A stretch of DNA of 64,000 nucleotides, taken from assembly GCA_018266105.1 (NCBI GenBank), contig JAFEBA010000019.1:97874-161873 (forward strand), in the 5' to 3' direction. A program made the position numbers and the translations under genes. This DNA comes from a bacterium (lineage in GTDB: Bacteria; Vulcanimicrobiota; Xenobia; Xenobiales; JADMJV01). Under the pieces are notes generated by a model that worked only from the letters and a program-made list of their open reading frames with translations, made no database searches and was not told the DNA's origin. Positions 9,650 through 18,387 of this stretch are shown here, in pieces. Each line of letters starts with the position of its first letter. The stretch's first letter is position 1.

Positions 9650-10008
9650 GAAACAGCGCCAAAGTGGCTGCCGGCGGGCACTCCGAAGCAGAACCAGAGC
9701 AGTTGACTCAGCGGCATGGTCCAGCTGGACGACAGCAGACCGTGCTCCAGCATTAAGATCCCCACCACCGCGAAGACCCCCAGGCTGACCAGCAGGCGCA
9801 GTCCTGGCTTGGCGAACCGCCCGTAACCTGCAAATCCAGCTCCCACCCCAATCAACCAGAAGAAAATGGTGGTCGGATACATCCCGGTTAAGGAAAGCAG
9901 CGCTGGCAGCAAAAGAAACAGCAGCACACAACGATCATCCCCGCGCGATTGCTCCCAGTAGAGCCGCAGTCTTTCCAGCATAAGAGCAAGTTGGCTTCCC
10001 TCCGCCAC
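9637..10008 (-). CDS. Small hypothetical membrane protein
   Basis: About 123 residues: an N-terminal amphipathic segment of around 30 residues followed by three to four hydrophobic helices (VLLFLLLPALLSL, FFWLIGVGAGFA, LLVSLGVFAVVGIL and a C-terminal one). No family is recognised. The upstream GTG has a GGAGGG only 2 bases away; the internal ATG at residue 10 is an alternative start. It converges on the ferredoxin gene with a 13-base overlap and appears to be transcribed alone. Confidence 0.6.
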   Translation of the reverse strand: MAEGSQLALMLERLRLYWEQSRGDDRCVLLFLLLPALLSLTGMYPTTIFFWLIGVGAGFAGYGRFAKPGLRLLVSLGVFAVVGILMLEHGLLSSSWTMPLSQLLWFCFGVPAGSHFGAVSHPD

Positions 10009-10135
10009 TTCCCTCCAGTAGTGTAAGAGATTCCGCTTCGCCCTCGGCCGTTTTCAGTCGTGCGCAGATTTTGTCCGGTGATCGGCAACAGCCCGCGTCT
10101 GGCGGGAACGGCAGCCGAGCCGCGAAGGCGGAGCC

Positions 10136-10927
10136 ATGCAGTTGAGCGTGCAGGAGTTGATCGTCGGGAATGCCTGTCCCCCCGGGCGTTTCCTTCGCCC
10201 GGGGGCGGGCTGGGCTCCGATGTCGTTGCCGGTCCGTGTCTTCGTGTTACATCATCCCCAGCGCGGCGCATTCCTGTGGGATACAGGCTATGGGCCGGCT
10301 TTCTGGCGGGCCACTCAGCGATTCCCGGCTCGAGTGCTGCGCTGGCTGATTCCCCCGAGACTGGAGCCTGATCAGCACCTGACTCGCCAGCTCGGTCAAC
10401 CGCTGGCCGGTCTCGGATTGTCGCACTTTCACCCCGATCACGTGGGCTCACTCCCTGATTTGGCGGAAGTCCCGACCTGGGTTTCTAAAGACGAATGGGA
10501 ACGAGTCAATCGGCTCGGTTCCTTCCAGGCACTGCGCACCGCCCACCTCAAGCCGCTTTATGCACATCTCAAGCCGCTGTTCTTTGAGGACCTGCCGTCC
10601 CGGATTTGGTCCGGGTTGGAACTGTTGGGTCCGGGTTGGGACTGGTTTGGGGACGGGAGTGCCCGGGTGTTCAAGCTACCGGGTCACACCCACGGGCAGC
10701 TGGGGCTCTGGATGGAGCGGGCCGAGGGGCCTTTGCTGGCGGTTGGGGACGCCTATTATTTGCCGGAGCAGCTGGATGGCGTCCGACTTCCAGCGCCAAC
10801 CCGCTGGATTGTGGAGGACGCTCGCGCTTACGCTCGGACCCTGGAGCGACTGGCTCAACTGCGACAATTGCACCCAGCACTTACGCTCAGAGCATGCCAT
10901 GAACCGGGGCCTGCAGGCTCCAGCTAA
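10136..10927 (+). CDS. MBL-fold metallo-hydrolase
   Basis: A 263-residue metallo-beta-lactamase-fold protein. The metal-binding motif HFHPDHVG is at about residues 97-104, a second His in KLPGHTHGQLG and an Asp in AVGDAYY; a C-terminal RACHEPG supplies a late His. This arrangement matches the lactonase-like branch (AHL lactonase-type) of the superfamily, in which two zinc ions are bound and an ester or lactone is hydrolysed. The substrate cannot be assigned. No export signal is seen, so it is probably cytoplasmic. Its 3' end overlaps the convergent GAF gene by 41 bases, longer than usual. Confidence 0.88.
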   Translation: MQLSVQELIVGNACPPGRFLRPGAGWAPMSLPVRVFVLHHPQRGAFLWDTGYGPAFWRATQRFPARVLRWLIPPRLEPDQHLTRQLGQPLAGLGLSHFHPDHVGSLPDLAEVPTWVSKDEWERVNRLGSFQALRTAHLKPLYAHLKPLFFEDLPSRIWSGLELLGPGWDWFGDGSARVFKLPGHTHGQLGLWMERAEGPLLAVGDAYYLPEQLDGVRLPAPTRWIVEDARAYARTLERLAQLRQLHPALTLRACHEPGPAGSS

Positions 10928-11804
10928 AGCGGTCCTCTCCCTGGTCGGTAAAGGCCAATTGCGGCTTCAAGCGCAGGTCGCGATGCAGGGTGGGCATTTC
11001 TTCCAGTTGATGGCGCAAATCGTTGGTGTAGGCCTGAAGGTGGGTGGGCGGACAGGTGGAGAGGACCAGGAATCGCTCTGGACTGATGCGTCCCAGCTGA
11101 TCCTGGGGTCGCAGGGCCAGGCGCAGACAGTCCAGGGTCTCTTTCAAAAGGAGCGCGGCCGCCTCGGATCCAAAGGTTTCGGTCACCTGTTTCTGTCCGG
11201 TGAGCTGGACTACAATGGAGGATGGATAGCGAGTTCCACTGGTCAGGGCTTTCTCCAGACCGGCCCGGTTGTAGCACCCCAGGCCATCCTCCAGCAGTTC
11301 CTTGCCCTGGGGGAGGTTGGCCGGTCGGCGCAGTTCGGATTCGACCTCCGAAGCCAACCGGCTCAAGCTTTGCAAATCCTCGTTGGAGAGCTCACGCGGT
11401 TGGGTATCGGCCACGCAAAACGAGCCGACGGGTTGCCCCTGATCATCGTGGATGGGAATGCCGGCGTAGAAGCGGATTCCGCCCGGAGCGCGCACCACCG
11501 GATTGTTCCGGAAGCGTTCATCTAGAGTCGCGTCGGGAACAATGCAATGCTGTTTGGATAAAATTGTGTGGGCGCAGAATGCGAATGCCCTCGGAGTTTC
11601 GGAGACAAGAGCTCCCTGGGTGGACTTAAACCACTGGCGTTCTTTGTCGATAAAACTGAGCATGCAGAAGCGAGCACCTACGGTTTCACGGGCCGCTTTG
11701 GTGAGTCGGTCATAGCGTGACTCGGCCGCCGTATCCAGAATTTGCAATTGCCTCAAACCATCCAGGCGTTCGGATTCATTGGCTGGAATGGGATAATCAC
11801 TCAC
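10887..11804 (-). CDS. GAF domain protein with degenerate GGDEF domain
   Basis: A 305-residue protein. Residues 1-160 match the GAF sensor module often placed N-terminal to GGDEF domains (begins with an E-x-x-R-L-x-x-L-x-x-L-x-I-L-D-T pattern; AFCAHTIL, FYAGIPI and GSFCVAD are typical). Residues 175-300 align in pattern with a diguanylate cyclase (DRLGG-D-E-F core), but the active-site loop reads GRISPERF instead of R-x-GGDEF. It should therefore lack cyclase activity and may bind GTP, c-di-GMP or a partner. It is transcribed away from the outer-membrane protein gene, with a 57-base divergent spacer. Confidence 0.85.
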   Translation of the reverse strand: MSDYPIPANESERLDGLRQLQILDTAAESRYDRLTKAARETVGARFCMLSFIDKERQWFKSTQGALVSETPRAFAFCAHTILSKQHCIVPDATLDERFRNNPVVRAPGGIRFYAGIPIHDDQGQPVGSFCVADTQPRELSNEDLQSLSRLASEVESELRRPANLPQGKELLEDGLGCYNRAGLEKALTSGTRYPSSIVVQLTGQKQVTETFGSEAAALLLKETLDCLRLALRPQDQLGRISPERFLVLSTCPPTHLQAYTNDLRHQLEEMPTLHRDLRLKPQLAFTDQGEDRFSWSLQAPVHGML

Positions 11805-11861
11805 GTTGGAAATCGATTCACCCTGGGTTTGTGTCTACCTCTAAAGGGTATAGAGGCCACC

Positions 11862-12929
11862 ATGAATTGGAAACCATGGGTTCTCGCACTGGCCTTGTTG
11901 ACCGGACCGGCCCTGGCTCAAGAGCCGACCTCGGCTCCGGCAACTCCGGCTCAGACCGACTCTCAGGTGGATAATCCGCTGCTGGATATGAATCTGGAGC
12001 AGTTGATGCACCTGGAGCTGGTCCAGACCACCGTGCCTGGCGCTCATTGGCACTGGGAAGACGACTGGATGGTGGGCTACCAGTTTATGCGGGTCCAGAA
12101 CGAGGGGTATAATAGCGGAACGACCCGGGTTTCCAATCAAGATGTGCTGCGCAGTGGCTACAGCAACGTGCACACCAGTATGACCATGGACATGCACATG
12201 CTCATGGCGATGTATGGACCCAGCGACGATGTTACGCTGATGGTCATGTTGCCTTACATGGATATGACCATGAATCACTTGAGTCGCAACGGCTCGAGCT
12301 TTCAGGTGCAGTCTCAAGGCTTTGGCGATTTACGAATTTCGCCCATCGTGTCCATCTTCGACGAATATCCTCACCGGATTCAGTTTGAGGCTGGAGTCAG
12401 CATCCCCACCGGCTCGGTCAACAAGAAGGATCTGACTCCCTCCGGCTTCTCCCAGCTGGAGTATAAAATGCAGACTGGCTCCGGGACTCTTGACTTTGTG
12501 CCGGCTCTGACCTATCTGGGTCAGAATGACGACATGAACTGGGGGGCGCAGGCCCGCGGAACTTTTCGGGTTGGCAGCAACAGCGCCGGCTATCGGCAGG
12601 GGAACGTTTACGAGTTAACGGCCTGGATTTCGCCCAAGATCAACGACAATTTCTCGCCTTCGCTGCGCATCGATGCCTTGAAGTGGGGCAATGTGCTGGG
12701 CCGCGACACGCGCCTTAATCCGCGTGCAAACCCTGAATCTGACCCGGGCCTGCAGGGGGGCGAGCAGATCAATCTGCTCTTTGGTTTGAACTTTTCGGCC
12801 GGGTTGGATGACGAAGGTCGAGGTCACCGTTTCTCACTCGAGGGCGGATTGCCCATCTATCAGAACTTGAACGGTCCGCAGATTCGCGAAGCCTGGCGAT
12901 TGGGGGGAGCCTGGAATTGGACTTTTTGA
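11862..12929 (+). CDS. Phenol_MetA_deg-type outer-membrane transporter
   Basis: About 355 residues with a clear signal peptide (MNWKPWVLALALLTGPALAQ) starting at the ATG at 11862, which has AGAGG upstream; the frame stays open further 5' but that stretch is not protein-like. The mature part consists of alternating beta strands with GFGDLRISP, EAGVSIPTGS and a C-terminal strand ending in aromatic W-N-W-T-F, the pattern of beta-barrel proteins. It matches the family annotated as phenol-degradation MetA transporters. The segment around residues 90-140 is unusually Met- and His-rich (NVHTSMTMDMHMLMAMY, PYMDMTMNHL), suggestive of copper or other metal handling. The next gene overlaps by 13 bases. 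Confidence 0.85.
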   Translation: MNWKPWVLALALLTGPALAQEPTSAPATPAQTDSQVDNPLLDMNLEQLMHLELVQTTVPGAHWHWEDDWMVGYQFMRVQNEGYNSGTTRVSNQDVLRSGYSNVHTSMTMDMHMLMAMYGPSDDVTLMVMLPYMDMTMNHLSRNGSSFQVQSQGFGDLRISPIVSIFDEYPHRIQFEAGVSIPTGSVNKKDLTPSGFSQLEYKMQTGSGTLDFVPALTYLGQNDDMNWGAQARGTFRVGSNSAGYRQGNVYELTAWISPKINDNFSPSLRIDALKWGNVLGRDTRLNPRANPESDPGLQGGEQINLLFGLNFSAGLDDEGRGHRFSLEGGLPIYQNLNGPQIREAWRLGGAWNWTF

Positions 12930-13429
12930 AACGCATCCTGGTCCCTTTGCTGGTGTGCGGAATGCTCGCGCCAGCCTCGGGCTCCAGTCACGAGTACCAG
13001 ATCAAGGCCGCCTTTATCTATAATTTCTTGCGCTACATTGAATGGCCCACCGAGCGCAATGCCTACTCGGTCGGGATACTGGGCGAGGACCCCTTTGAGG
13101 GTGGCCTGGAGCAGTTTCAAAAGAAGCCGCTGGGCGGCAAGAACATAACCGTTAAAATGGTTAAGTCGGCCAAAGAGGCACGCGGCTGTGACGTCCTCTT
13201 CATCAGTGCCACGGAAGCGGATAAGTTGGATGGAACCCTGGCCGCCCTGAAAGGCGCGCCTGTGTTGACCATCAGCGACCTGCCTTCGTTTACCGACCAT
13301 GGCGGTCAGATCGGCTTCACCACGGAACGCAACCGCGTCCGTTTCATCGTGAATACAGATGCGCTCTCAGCTTCGGAGCTGAAAGCCAGTTCTAACCTTC
13401 TCAAGCTGGCTATTCTCAAAGGCGGCTGA
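12917..13429 (+). CDS. YfiR-family (DUF4154) periplasmic protein
   Basis: A 170-residue protein with a signal peptide and the YfiR core: IKAAFIYNFLRYIEWP near the N-terminus, VGILGEDPF, then CDVLFIS and PVLTISD, GGQIGF and VRFIVN near the C-terminus. YfiR proteins sit in the periplasm and regulate diguanylate cyclases or other sensors. The gene begins with TTG overlapping the outer-membrane gene by 13 bases, so the two are probably co-transcribed. It faces the histidine-kinase operon across a gap of 3 bases. An outer-membrane protein, YfiR and a sensor kinase nearby suggest envelope signalling. Confidence 0.9.
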   Translation: MDFLKRILVPLLVCGMLAPASGSSHEYQIKAAFIYNFLRYIEWPTERNAYSVGILGEDPFEGGLEQFQKKPLGGKNITVKMVKSAKEARGCDVLFISATEADKLDGTLAALKGAPVLTISDLPSFTDHGGQIGFTTERNRVRFIVNTDALSASELKASSNLLKLAILKGG

Positions 13430-13432
13430 CCT

Positions 13433-13879
13433 TCAGGGGGGCTTGCCCACCAGTCGAGCATCGATCCATTCCAGGGCCGCATCCCCTTCGGCCAGCAACT
13501 GACCGTCCGGGCCGTAGACCTGCAAGAACGGAACCTGCTTGATGTTGAATCTCCTGGCCAGGGCCGAATCAGCCTCGCCAATATCCACTTTGAGCCAGGT
13601 CAGGCCGGGCAGCCGATTCATCAAAACTTCCAACTGGAAGCCCTTCTCTTCGCAGGCTCACCAATCGGCGAAGAAGTCGACGATGTTGTATTTTTCGGGA
13701 GTGAGCTCGGCTTTTAGATCATCGAGCTGGCCCGGGCTGTCCTGATTCAGGATCCGCATCTGGGGCATCGAACCCAGGGGCGGCCGGTTCATTCCTCCAC
13801 CGCTCCAGGGCGCGGCCCAGCTGGAGGCGGTGCAAAGCAAGATTGCGATCAGCGTGCGCATAGCCGGGCAGTTCCTCAT
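13433..13879 (-). CDS. Thioredoxin-fold protein with in-frame TGA (candidate selenoprotein)
   Basis: Read through one TGA (13660-13658) this gives about 148 residues: a signal peptide ([18 protein letters not shown] after an ATG at 13861), a linker, then a thioredoxin fold. The fold has [11 protein letters not shown] before the TGA, A-C-E-E-K after it, [16 protein letters not shown] and a cis-proline loop KQVPFLQVY. The TGA falls where the first active-site Cys should be, giving W-U-A-C instead of the usual W-C-x-x-C. The downstream frame is intact and well conserved in pattern, which argues against a random pseudogene. Either TGA is read as selenocysteine, or a 3-base loss created a stop. 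Translation start overlaps the histidine kinase stop (ATGA). Confidence 0.7.
13624..13643 (-). promoter_or_regulatory. SECIS-like hairpin downstream of in-frame TGA
   Basis: On the minus strand, 17 bases after the TGA, CTTCC (13640-13636), a 4-base loop AGTT (13635-13632) and GGAAG (13631-13627) form a perfect 5-bp stem; G-U pairs (GGG with TTT) can extend it to 8. Bacterial SECIS elements, as I recall the consensus, have an upper stem of 4 or more pairs, a small loop with G in the first two positions and 16-37 bases from UGA to loop. This hairpin has 22 bases and G second. It could also occur by chance. Confidence 0.4.
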
Positions 13880-16800
13880 TCGCTTGGAAAGGCCTCGCGA
13901 AAGGCAGTCAGGGCCTTGGACGATTCCTCGCGCACCAATGCTGCCCAGCCTGGCCAGTCCTGATCGGGGTTGTTCTTGGCCAGTTTCTCCATCGTGGCCG
14001 ACAGTGCCGACAGGCGCATGGCACCAAAGTTGGCCGCCGAACCGCGCATGGCGTGGGCTACCATGCCGATTTGATAGATGTCTCCTTGGGCTGTGGCCCC
14101 CTCCAGTTTGGACTGGAGCTCTAGATACTCAGACTCCAGAATAACCAGGAGTTCGCGCACGGCCGCATTGCCTCCGAAGTTTTGGATTTCTCGCACGGTG
14201 CCCAGAGAATTGTCGTCCAGCACCGGTTTCTGTTGCCAGGCCTGAGTCTCGTCCTCCACCTTCGGCGGCTCCTCTGGCGGCATCTCGGCCGGAACGTTGG
14301 CGGGCGCTACCGGGGCCTCTGTATGAACCAGTGGGTCGGACACGGCCGCCACGGCCCGTCTTTCGCAGCGCAGCAGAGCAGCGCACAAGGCCTCGATCTG
14401 GATGGGTTTGGCGATGAAGTCGTCCATGCCCGCTTGCACACAGGATTCGCGTTCGCTCAGGGTTACGTTGGCGGTCAGGGCCACCACCCGGGGCCGGTCT
14501 TCGGGGTAGAGAGCAACCAGTTGGCGGGTGGCTTCCAGACCGTCCATCTCGGGCATATTTACGTCCATCAGGATCACGTCGTAGCGCGTACGGGTCAGGG
14601 CATCCAGCACCTCCAGGCCATTGCCGACCGAATCGGCCTGATAGCCCATCTTTTTGAGCATGATCAGCATCATCTTCTGATTGACGAACAGATCGTCGGC
14701 CACCAGAATTTTGAGCGGGTGTCGCTGTCCCAGGGTCTCGTCGAAGAGTGATTCTCCCGGCTGGCTGCTTTTGCCGGTGGTGCCGGAGAAGTGATTGGCC
14801 AGCACGTCGAAAGCCAGCCCGGGCCGTAGCGGCTTGTGCAGGTAGGCGTCAAATACGCCTTCCGAGCCTGGCTCTTTGCGTCCCAAGGAGGTCCAGGCGA
14901 TGAGACATATGGGGCCAAGCTGGCGTATTTTTTGACTCAAGGTGAGGCCGTCCATCTCAGGCATCTGGATGTCCACCACGGCTACATCAAATTTCTCGGA
15001 TTTCAGCCATTCCAGGGCCTGACCGGCGGATTCGGTGTCGCTCACGCGCAGTCCCCAGCCCTCGGCCCGCTTGCGCAAGAGACGGCGGTTGGTGTCGTTG
15101 TCGTCCACGATCAGCATGTGCTTGCCGCGGAAGCCTTCTGGCATCTGGTCGTAGTGCCGTTTGGGCACGGGGGCGTCGGCGGCCAGAATGGTGAAGGAAA
15201 AGACCGAGCCGACCCCCACTTCACTGGTGACCCAGATTTTTCCGCCCATCGCTTCCACGAAGCGTTTGCTGATGGCCAGGCCCAATCCGGTGCCGCCGAA
15301 GCGGCGAGTGATGGAAGAGTCCACCTGAGAAAAGGGGCGAAAGAGGCTGCTGACTCGATCGGGTGGGATACCGATGCCCGAGTCTTTCACGGCGAACTCG
15401 ATCTCGTGCACATTGCCCTTGCGACTGGGCGAGCTAACGCTGAGCACCACCTCGCCCTCGGAGGTAAACTTGATCGCGTTGCTCAGCAGGTTGATCATAA
15501 TTTGTCGCAGGCGGGTGCTGTCTCCCACGATTCCAGCTGGAACCATTGGGTCGATCGAGTAGGCAAGCTCCAGACCCTTGTTGGAGGCCAGGTTTGCTAC
15601 CAGGTCCAGGGCGCCTTCGATGCACTCGAAGAGCTCGAAGGGGGTGGTCTCCAGTTCCAGGTGGCCGGCTTCAATCTTTGAAAAATCCAGGATGTCATTG
15701 ATGATGCCCAGCAGGCCCTCGCCACTGGACTGGACCGTGCGAGCGTAGTCGCGCTGTTCGGTGGTCAGGCTGGTGTCCAGCAAGAGTCCCGTCATCCCCA
15801 GCACAGCGTTCAAGGGCGTGCGAATCTCGTGGCTCATGGCCGCCAGAAACGCGCTCTTGCTTCGGTTGGCGTGCTCGGCGTCGTCCCTGGCTTTGATCAG
15901 TTCGTGGCCGGAGCGATAGCGCTCAAATACTCGACCCATTGCGGTACCGATTTGGGCCAGCGACGCGAGCAGTTCGCTATCGGGCAGTTCCACTTCCGGG
16001 CTGAAGAATTCCAGCACCGCCACCACTTCCTCGCCAGCCAGCACGGGGAAGGCAAAGGCTGCCCGAATGCCCACCTCCCCGGCTGCTTCGATCCGGCGAA
16101 AACGCAGGTCCAGGCTGATGTCATGCATGGTCACGGGTTGACCGCTGGCCATGACCACTCCGGCCAGGCCCTCGCCGCGGGCGCAGCGTAGTTCCCGAGT
16201 GGCCTCCTGGAATCGGCTCAGATTGGCTTCGCTGCGAATCTTCCAGAGATTAGATGAAACCAGGATTTCGGGATGTTCTGGATCCTGAACCCAGATGTGG
16301 GCCACCGGCCAACCGGTATGAGTGCAGACCAGTTCGGCCCCCAATTTGAGCACCTCTTCGGGGCTGTGGGATTGATTGGCCGAGCGCGAAACGGATTCGA
16401 GCAGAAAAACCAGTTCGGTCTTGGAACGGACCTCTTTTGTCTGGACTTCAATCTCCTGCAACATGCGATTGAAGCTGGAGTAAAGCGAGCCCATCTCATC
16501 TTTGCTTTGGGTTTCGGCTCGACGCGAATAGTCGTTGTCCTCGGAAATGGACTTGGCGATTCGTGCCAGTTTAAGAATGGGGCCGGTAATCCACTTTTGA
16601 AAACGCAGGCTGGCCAGAATGCACAGGCCGATGCAGAGCAAAGACACTCCCCCGGCCAGATAAGCGAAATTTTGACGTTGGGCTTTATAGCTGGCCAGGT
16701 TCATGGCCAGGCTGAGATAGCCGACGATTTCACCGTTCTGTTTGGCGGTCACGGTGCAGGTCATCAAGGAATGGGCCAGGTCGCTGGAGACGCCGGTTGT

Positions 16801-17139
16801 GCCCAATTGTTTTGAGGTGCCCTTGCCCAGTTGCAAAAATACGGCACCCTTGGAGGTGAAAATGGTGGCTCCGACGATTTCGGTTTTAGAAAGAATGGGA
16901 TTCAGATTGGCTTCGGCTGCTTGGGGGTCGTCAAATACCAGGGATGAACCAATGGTTTCGGCGCAGGCTTCGGACATGGCCTGGAGGTTCTTTTCGGTGA
17001 CCTCAAGCAGCTGCACGCTCCAGATGGAGTAGATCAGCAGACAGGCCAGGACCAATCCGGAGGTGGAAACGGCCACAATCAGGATGGTCAATTTGCTGAC
17101 CAGGGGCAGCTGGGCCAGCCACTTTCTCAAGGGGCACAC
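13876..17139 (-). CDS. Hybrid histidine kinase (HAMP-GAF-HisKA-HATPase-REC-REC-HPt)
   Basis: A 1087-residue membrane sensor. TM helices lie at about residues 18-38 and 157-178 around a small extracytoplasmic sensor, then HAMP (about 178-235) and GAF (about 245-400). HisKA has phospho-acceptor H437 in [10 protein letters not shown]. HATPase carries N-box [15 protein letters not shown] and GTGLGL. Two receiver domains have phospho-Asp D723 ([11 protein letters not shown]) and D859 ([11 protein letters not shown]), and a C-terminal HPt domain has H1029 ([13 protein letters not shown]). It thus holds a whole phosphorelay in one chain; an output regulator is not adjacent. The start is GTG. Its stop overlaps the thioredoxin-fold gene, linking the two, and the YfiR-like gene lies just beyond. 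Confidence 0.95.
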   Translation of the reverse strand: MCPLRKWLAQLPLVSKLTILIVAVSTSGLVLACLLIYSIWSVQLLEVTEKNLQAMSEACAETIGSSLVFDDPQAAEANLNPILSKTEIVGATIFTSKGAVFLQLGKGTSKQLGTTGVSSDLAHSLMTCTVTAKQNGEIVGYLSLAMNLASYKAQRQNFAYLAGGVSLLCIGLCILASLRFQKWITGPILKLARIAKSISEDNDYSRRAETQSKDEMGSLYSSFNRMLQEIEVQTKEVRSKTELVFLLESVSRSANQSHSPEEVLKLGAELVCTHTGWPVAHIWVQDPEHPEILVSSNLWKIRSEANLSRFQEATRELRCARGEGLAGVVMASGQPVTMHDISLDLRFRRIEAAGEVGIRAAFAFPVLAGEEVVAVLEFFSPEVELPDSELLASLAQIGTAMGRVFERYRSGHELIKARDDAEHANRSKSAFLAAMSHEIRTPLNAVLGMTGLLLDTSLTTEQRDYARTVQSSGEGLLGIINDILDFSKIEAGHLELETTPFELFECIEGALDLVANLASNKGLELAYSIDPMVPAGIVGDSTRLRQIMINLLSNAIKFTSEGEVVLSVSSPSRKGNVHEIEFAVKDSGIGIPPDRVSSLFRPFSQVDSSITRRFGGTGLGLAISKRFVEAMGGKIWVTSEVGVGSVFSFTILAADAPVPKRHYDQMPEGFRGKHMLIVDDNDTNRRLLRKRAEGWGLRVSDTESAGQALEWLKSEKFDVAVVDIQMPEMDGLTLSQKIRQLGPICLIAWTSLGRKEPGSEGVFDAYLHKPLRPGLAFDVLANHFSGTTGKSSQPGESLFDETLGQRHPLKILVADDLFVNQKMMLIMLKKMGYQADSVGNGLEVLDALTRTRYDVILMDVNMPEMDGLEATRQLVALYPEDRPRVVALTANVTLSERESCVQAGMDDFIAKPIQIEALCAALLRCERRAVAAVSDPLVHTEAPVAPANVPAEMPPEEPPKVEDETQAWQQKPVLDDNSLGTVREIQNFGGNAAVRELLVILESEYLELQSKLEGATAQGDIYQIGMVAHAMRGSAANFGAMRLSALSATMEKLAKNNPDQDWPGWAALVREESSKALTAFREAFPSE

Positions 17140-17197
17140 TCGATCACCCTTGGCTTTTCGATTTTAGACGAGGCCGTCCTTGTGTAGAACGGCTATA

Positions 17198-17436
17198 AAT
17201 TGGCCCAGCCAAGCGGTCGGTCGCGGCGGAGCCGCTCCACTCCCGGCAAGGGTTACCTGGCCAATTGATAGCACAACCTTTTGAGCGCCAGCCGCTGCGC
17301 GGACTGGCTCTGAATTGGCCCAGCCAAGCGGTCGGTCGCGGCGGAGCCGCTCCACTCCCGGCAAGGGTTAAATGGCGCGGACTGGCTCTGAATTGGCCCA
17401 GCCAAGCGGTCGGTCGCGGCGGAGCCGCTCCACTCC
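17198..17436. repeat. Three direct copies of a 46-58 bp intergenic repeat
   Basis: Copies at 17198-17255, 17313-17370 and 17391-17436 share a core starting AATTGGCCCAGCC and running to CTCCACTCC; the first two extend to CGGCAAGGGTTA. The flanks GCGCGGACTGGCTCTG (17297-17312 and 17375-17390) are repeated with a 78-base period, and GAGCGCCAGCCGCTGCG occurs at about 17283 and again at about 17440. Each core includes GCGG-AG-CCGC, a small inverted repeat. This fills the 320-base gap between the kinase and the next gene; no coding or clear promoter signal was seen in it. It is likely a chromosomal intergenic repeat family, not CRISPR. Confidence 0.9.
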
Positions 17437-17458
17437 TTCTGAGCGCCAGCCGCTGCGA

Positions 17459-18235
17459 CTAGAACAGAGAGAAGTTGCTGATCAGCGCTTCCAGGTGGTT
17501 CTGCTGGTCATCCTGATTGCGGCGCTCGGCGTCGGAGATGGTTTTGCCGTCCGGAACCTGCGACTTGACGCTTTCTTTGACAAGATTGGTGGTGGTGTCT
17601 TTGAGAGCTGAACCAGCTCCCTGCTGAACCACCTCTTCGGCCACTTCACCCGCCGTTGCTTTGGCGGCCACGGTTGCGCCGCCTTTGGCGGCGGTGGTGG
17701 AGCCGCCGCTCAGCACGGCTGTGACCAGGTCGGGAGCCACGTAGCCCGCCAGGCCGGCGGCGCCGTTCTTGTCATATTGGGCCTTGTAGTCGTTGGCCAG
17801 GGTGGAGCCGATGCCCTCAAGCTGGCGAGCCCCCTGCTTATAGCGGTCCAGGGGGTTTTTTCCCTGGATCAGGTCTTTGCCCAGCACCAGGGGATTGCCG
17901 ATGCCCTGACTGGGATTGAGCAGGGGATTCTCGGCCAGGCTCTTGACGGCCTTAAGGGTCTGGCGCGGATGCGAGGCCAGGCTGGCGACCGTACCCACGG
18001 TGCCCTTTCCCCACTCCACCACACCCCTTCCGAAATTCTTCCCCTGGTGGGCACCTGCTTCCAGCACCTCGCCGGAAAAGTGCACGGCGTCCTTGATTCC
18101 ACCGACTGCCTTGTCCTTGGCCGAGTCCAGGCGGTCCACGGCTTTGCCGGGAAGGTGAGAGGCTGCGTGGACGACGTCACCACCGGCGTGGATCGCCTTC
18201 TTAACCAGACCGGAACCGGGAATGCTGAAGCCCAT
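17459..18235 (-). CDS. Hypothetical amphipathic-helix protein
   Basis: 258 residues starting at ATG with GGAGG 7 bases upstream, which strongly supports the start. No signal peptide or known domain is recognised. It is rich in Ala, Gly and Lys with repeated short helices (HLPGKAVDRLDSAKDKAVGGIKDAV, SHPRQTLKAVKSLAENP) and an Ala/Gly hydrophobic stretch near residues 160-200. The pattern recalls the helical, pre-toxin-like segments of secreted polymorphic proteins, but no toxin or immunity domain is present. It is divergent from an ATLF-like metallopeptidase gene across 150 bases, which may be a shared control region. Confidence 0.7.
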   Translation of the reverse strand: MGFSIPGSGLVKKAIHAGGDVVHAASHLPGKAVDRLDSAKDKAVGGIKDAVHFSGEVLEAGAHQGKNFGRGVVEWGKGTVGTVASLASHPRQTLKAVKSLAENPLLNPSQGIGNPLVLGKDLIQGKNPLDRYKQGARQLEGIGSTLANDYKAQYDKNGAAGLAGYVAPDLVTAVLSGGSTTAAKGGATVAAKATAGEVAEEVVQQGAGSALKDTTTNLVKESVKSQVPDGKTISDAERRNQDDQQNHLEALISNFSLF

Positions 18236-18387
18236 TTCATTGCCTCCAAAGAGTGATTTCAGAAAATTTTAAGTCCGGGGTCGCAATCCAGGCATAAATG
18301 CTTCAGGAGAATGTGAACAGTTGAGCTGATTTTGTTGCGCCTGGGTGACGCGAAGGTTAAGAGTTGCGCCACTCAGAATTCTTTCGT

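Noticed and set aside
12860-13300. Antisense frame opposite the YfiR-like gene
   Set aside because: It is the shadow of a well-supported YfiR-family gene; composition is not protein-like.
17198-17436. CRISPR array
   Set aside because: Only three copies, uneven spacing (115 and 78), spacers partly made of the same repeat flanks and no cas genes nearby.
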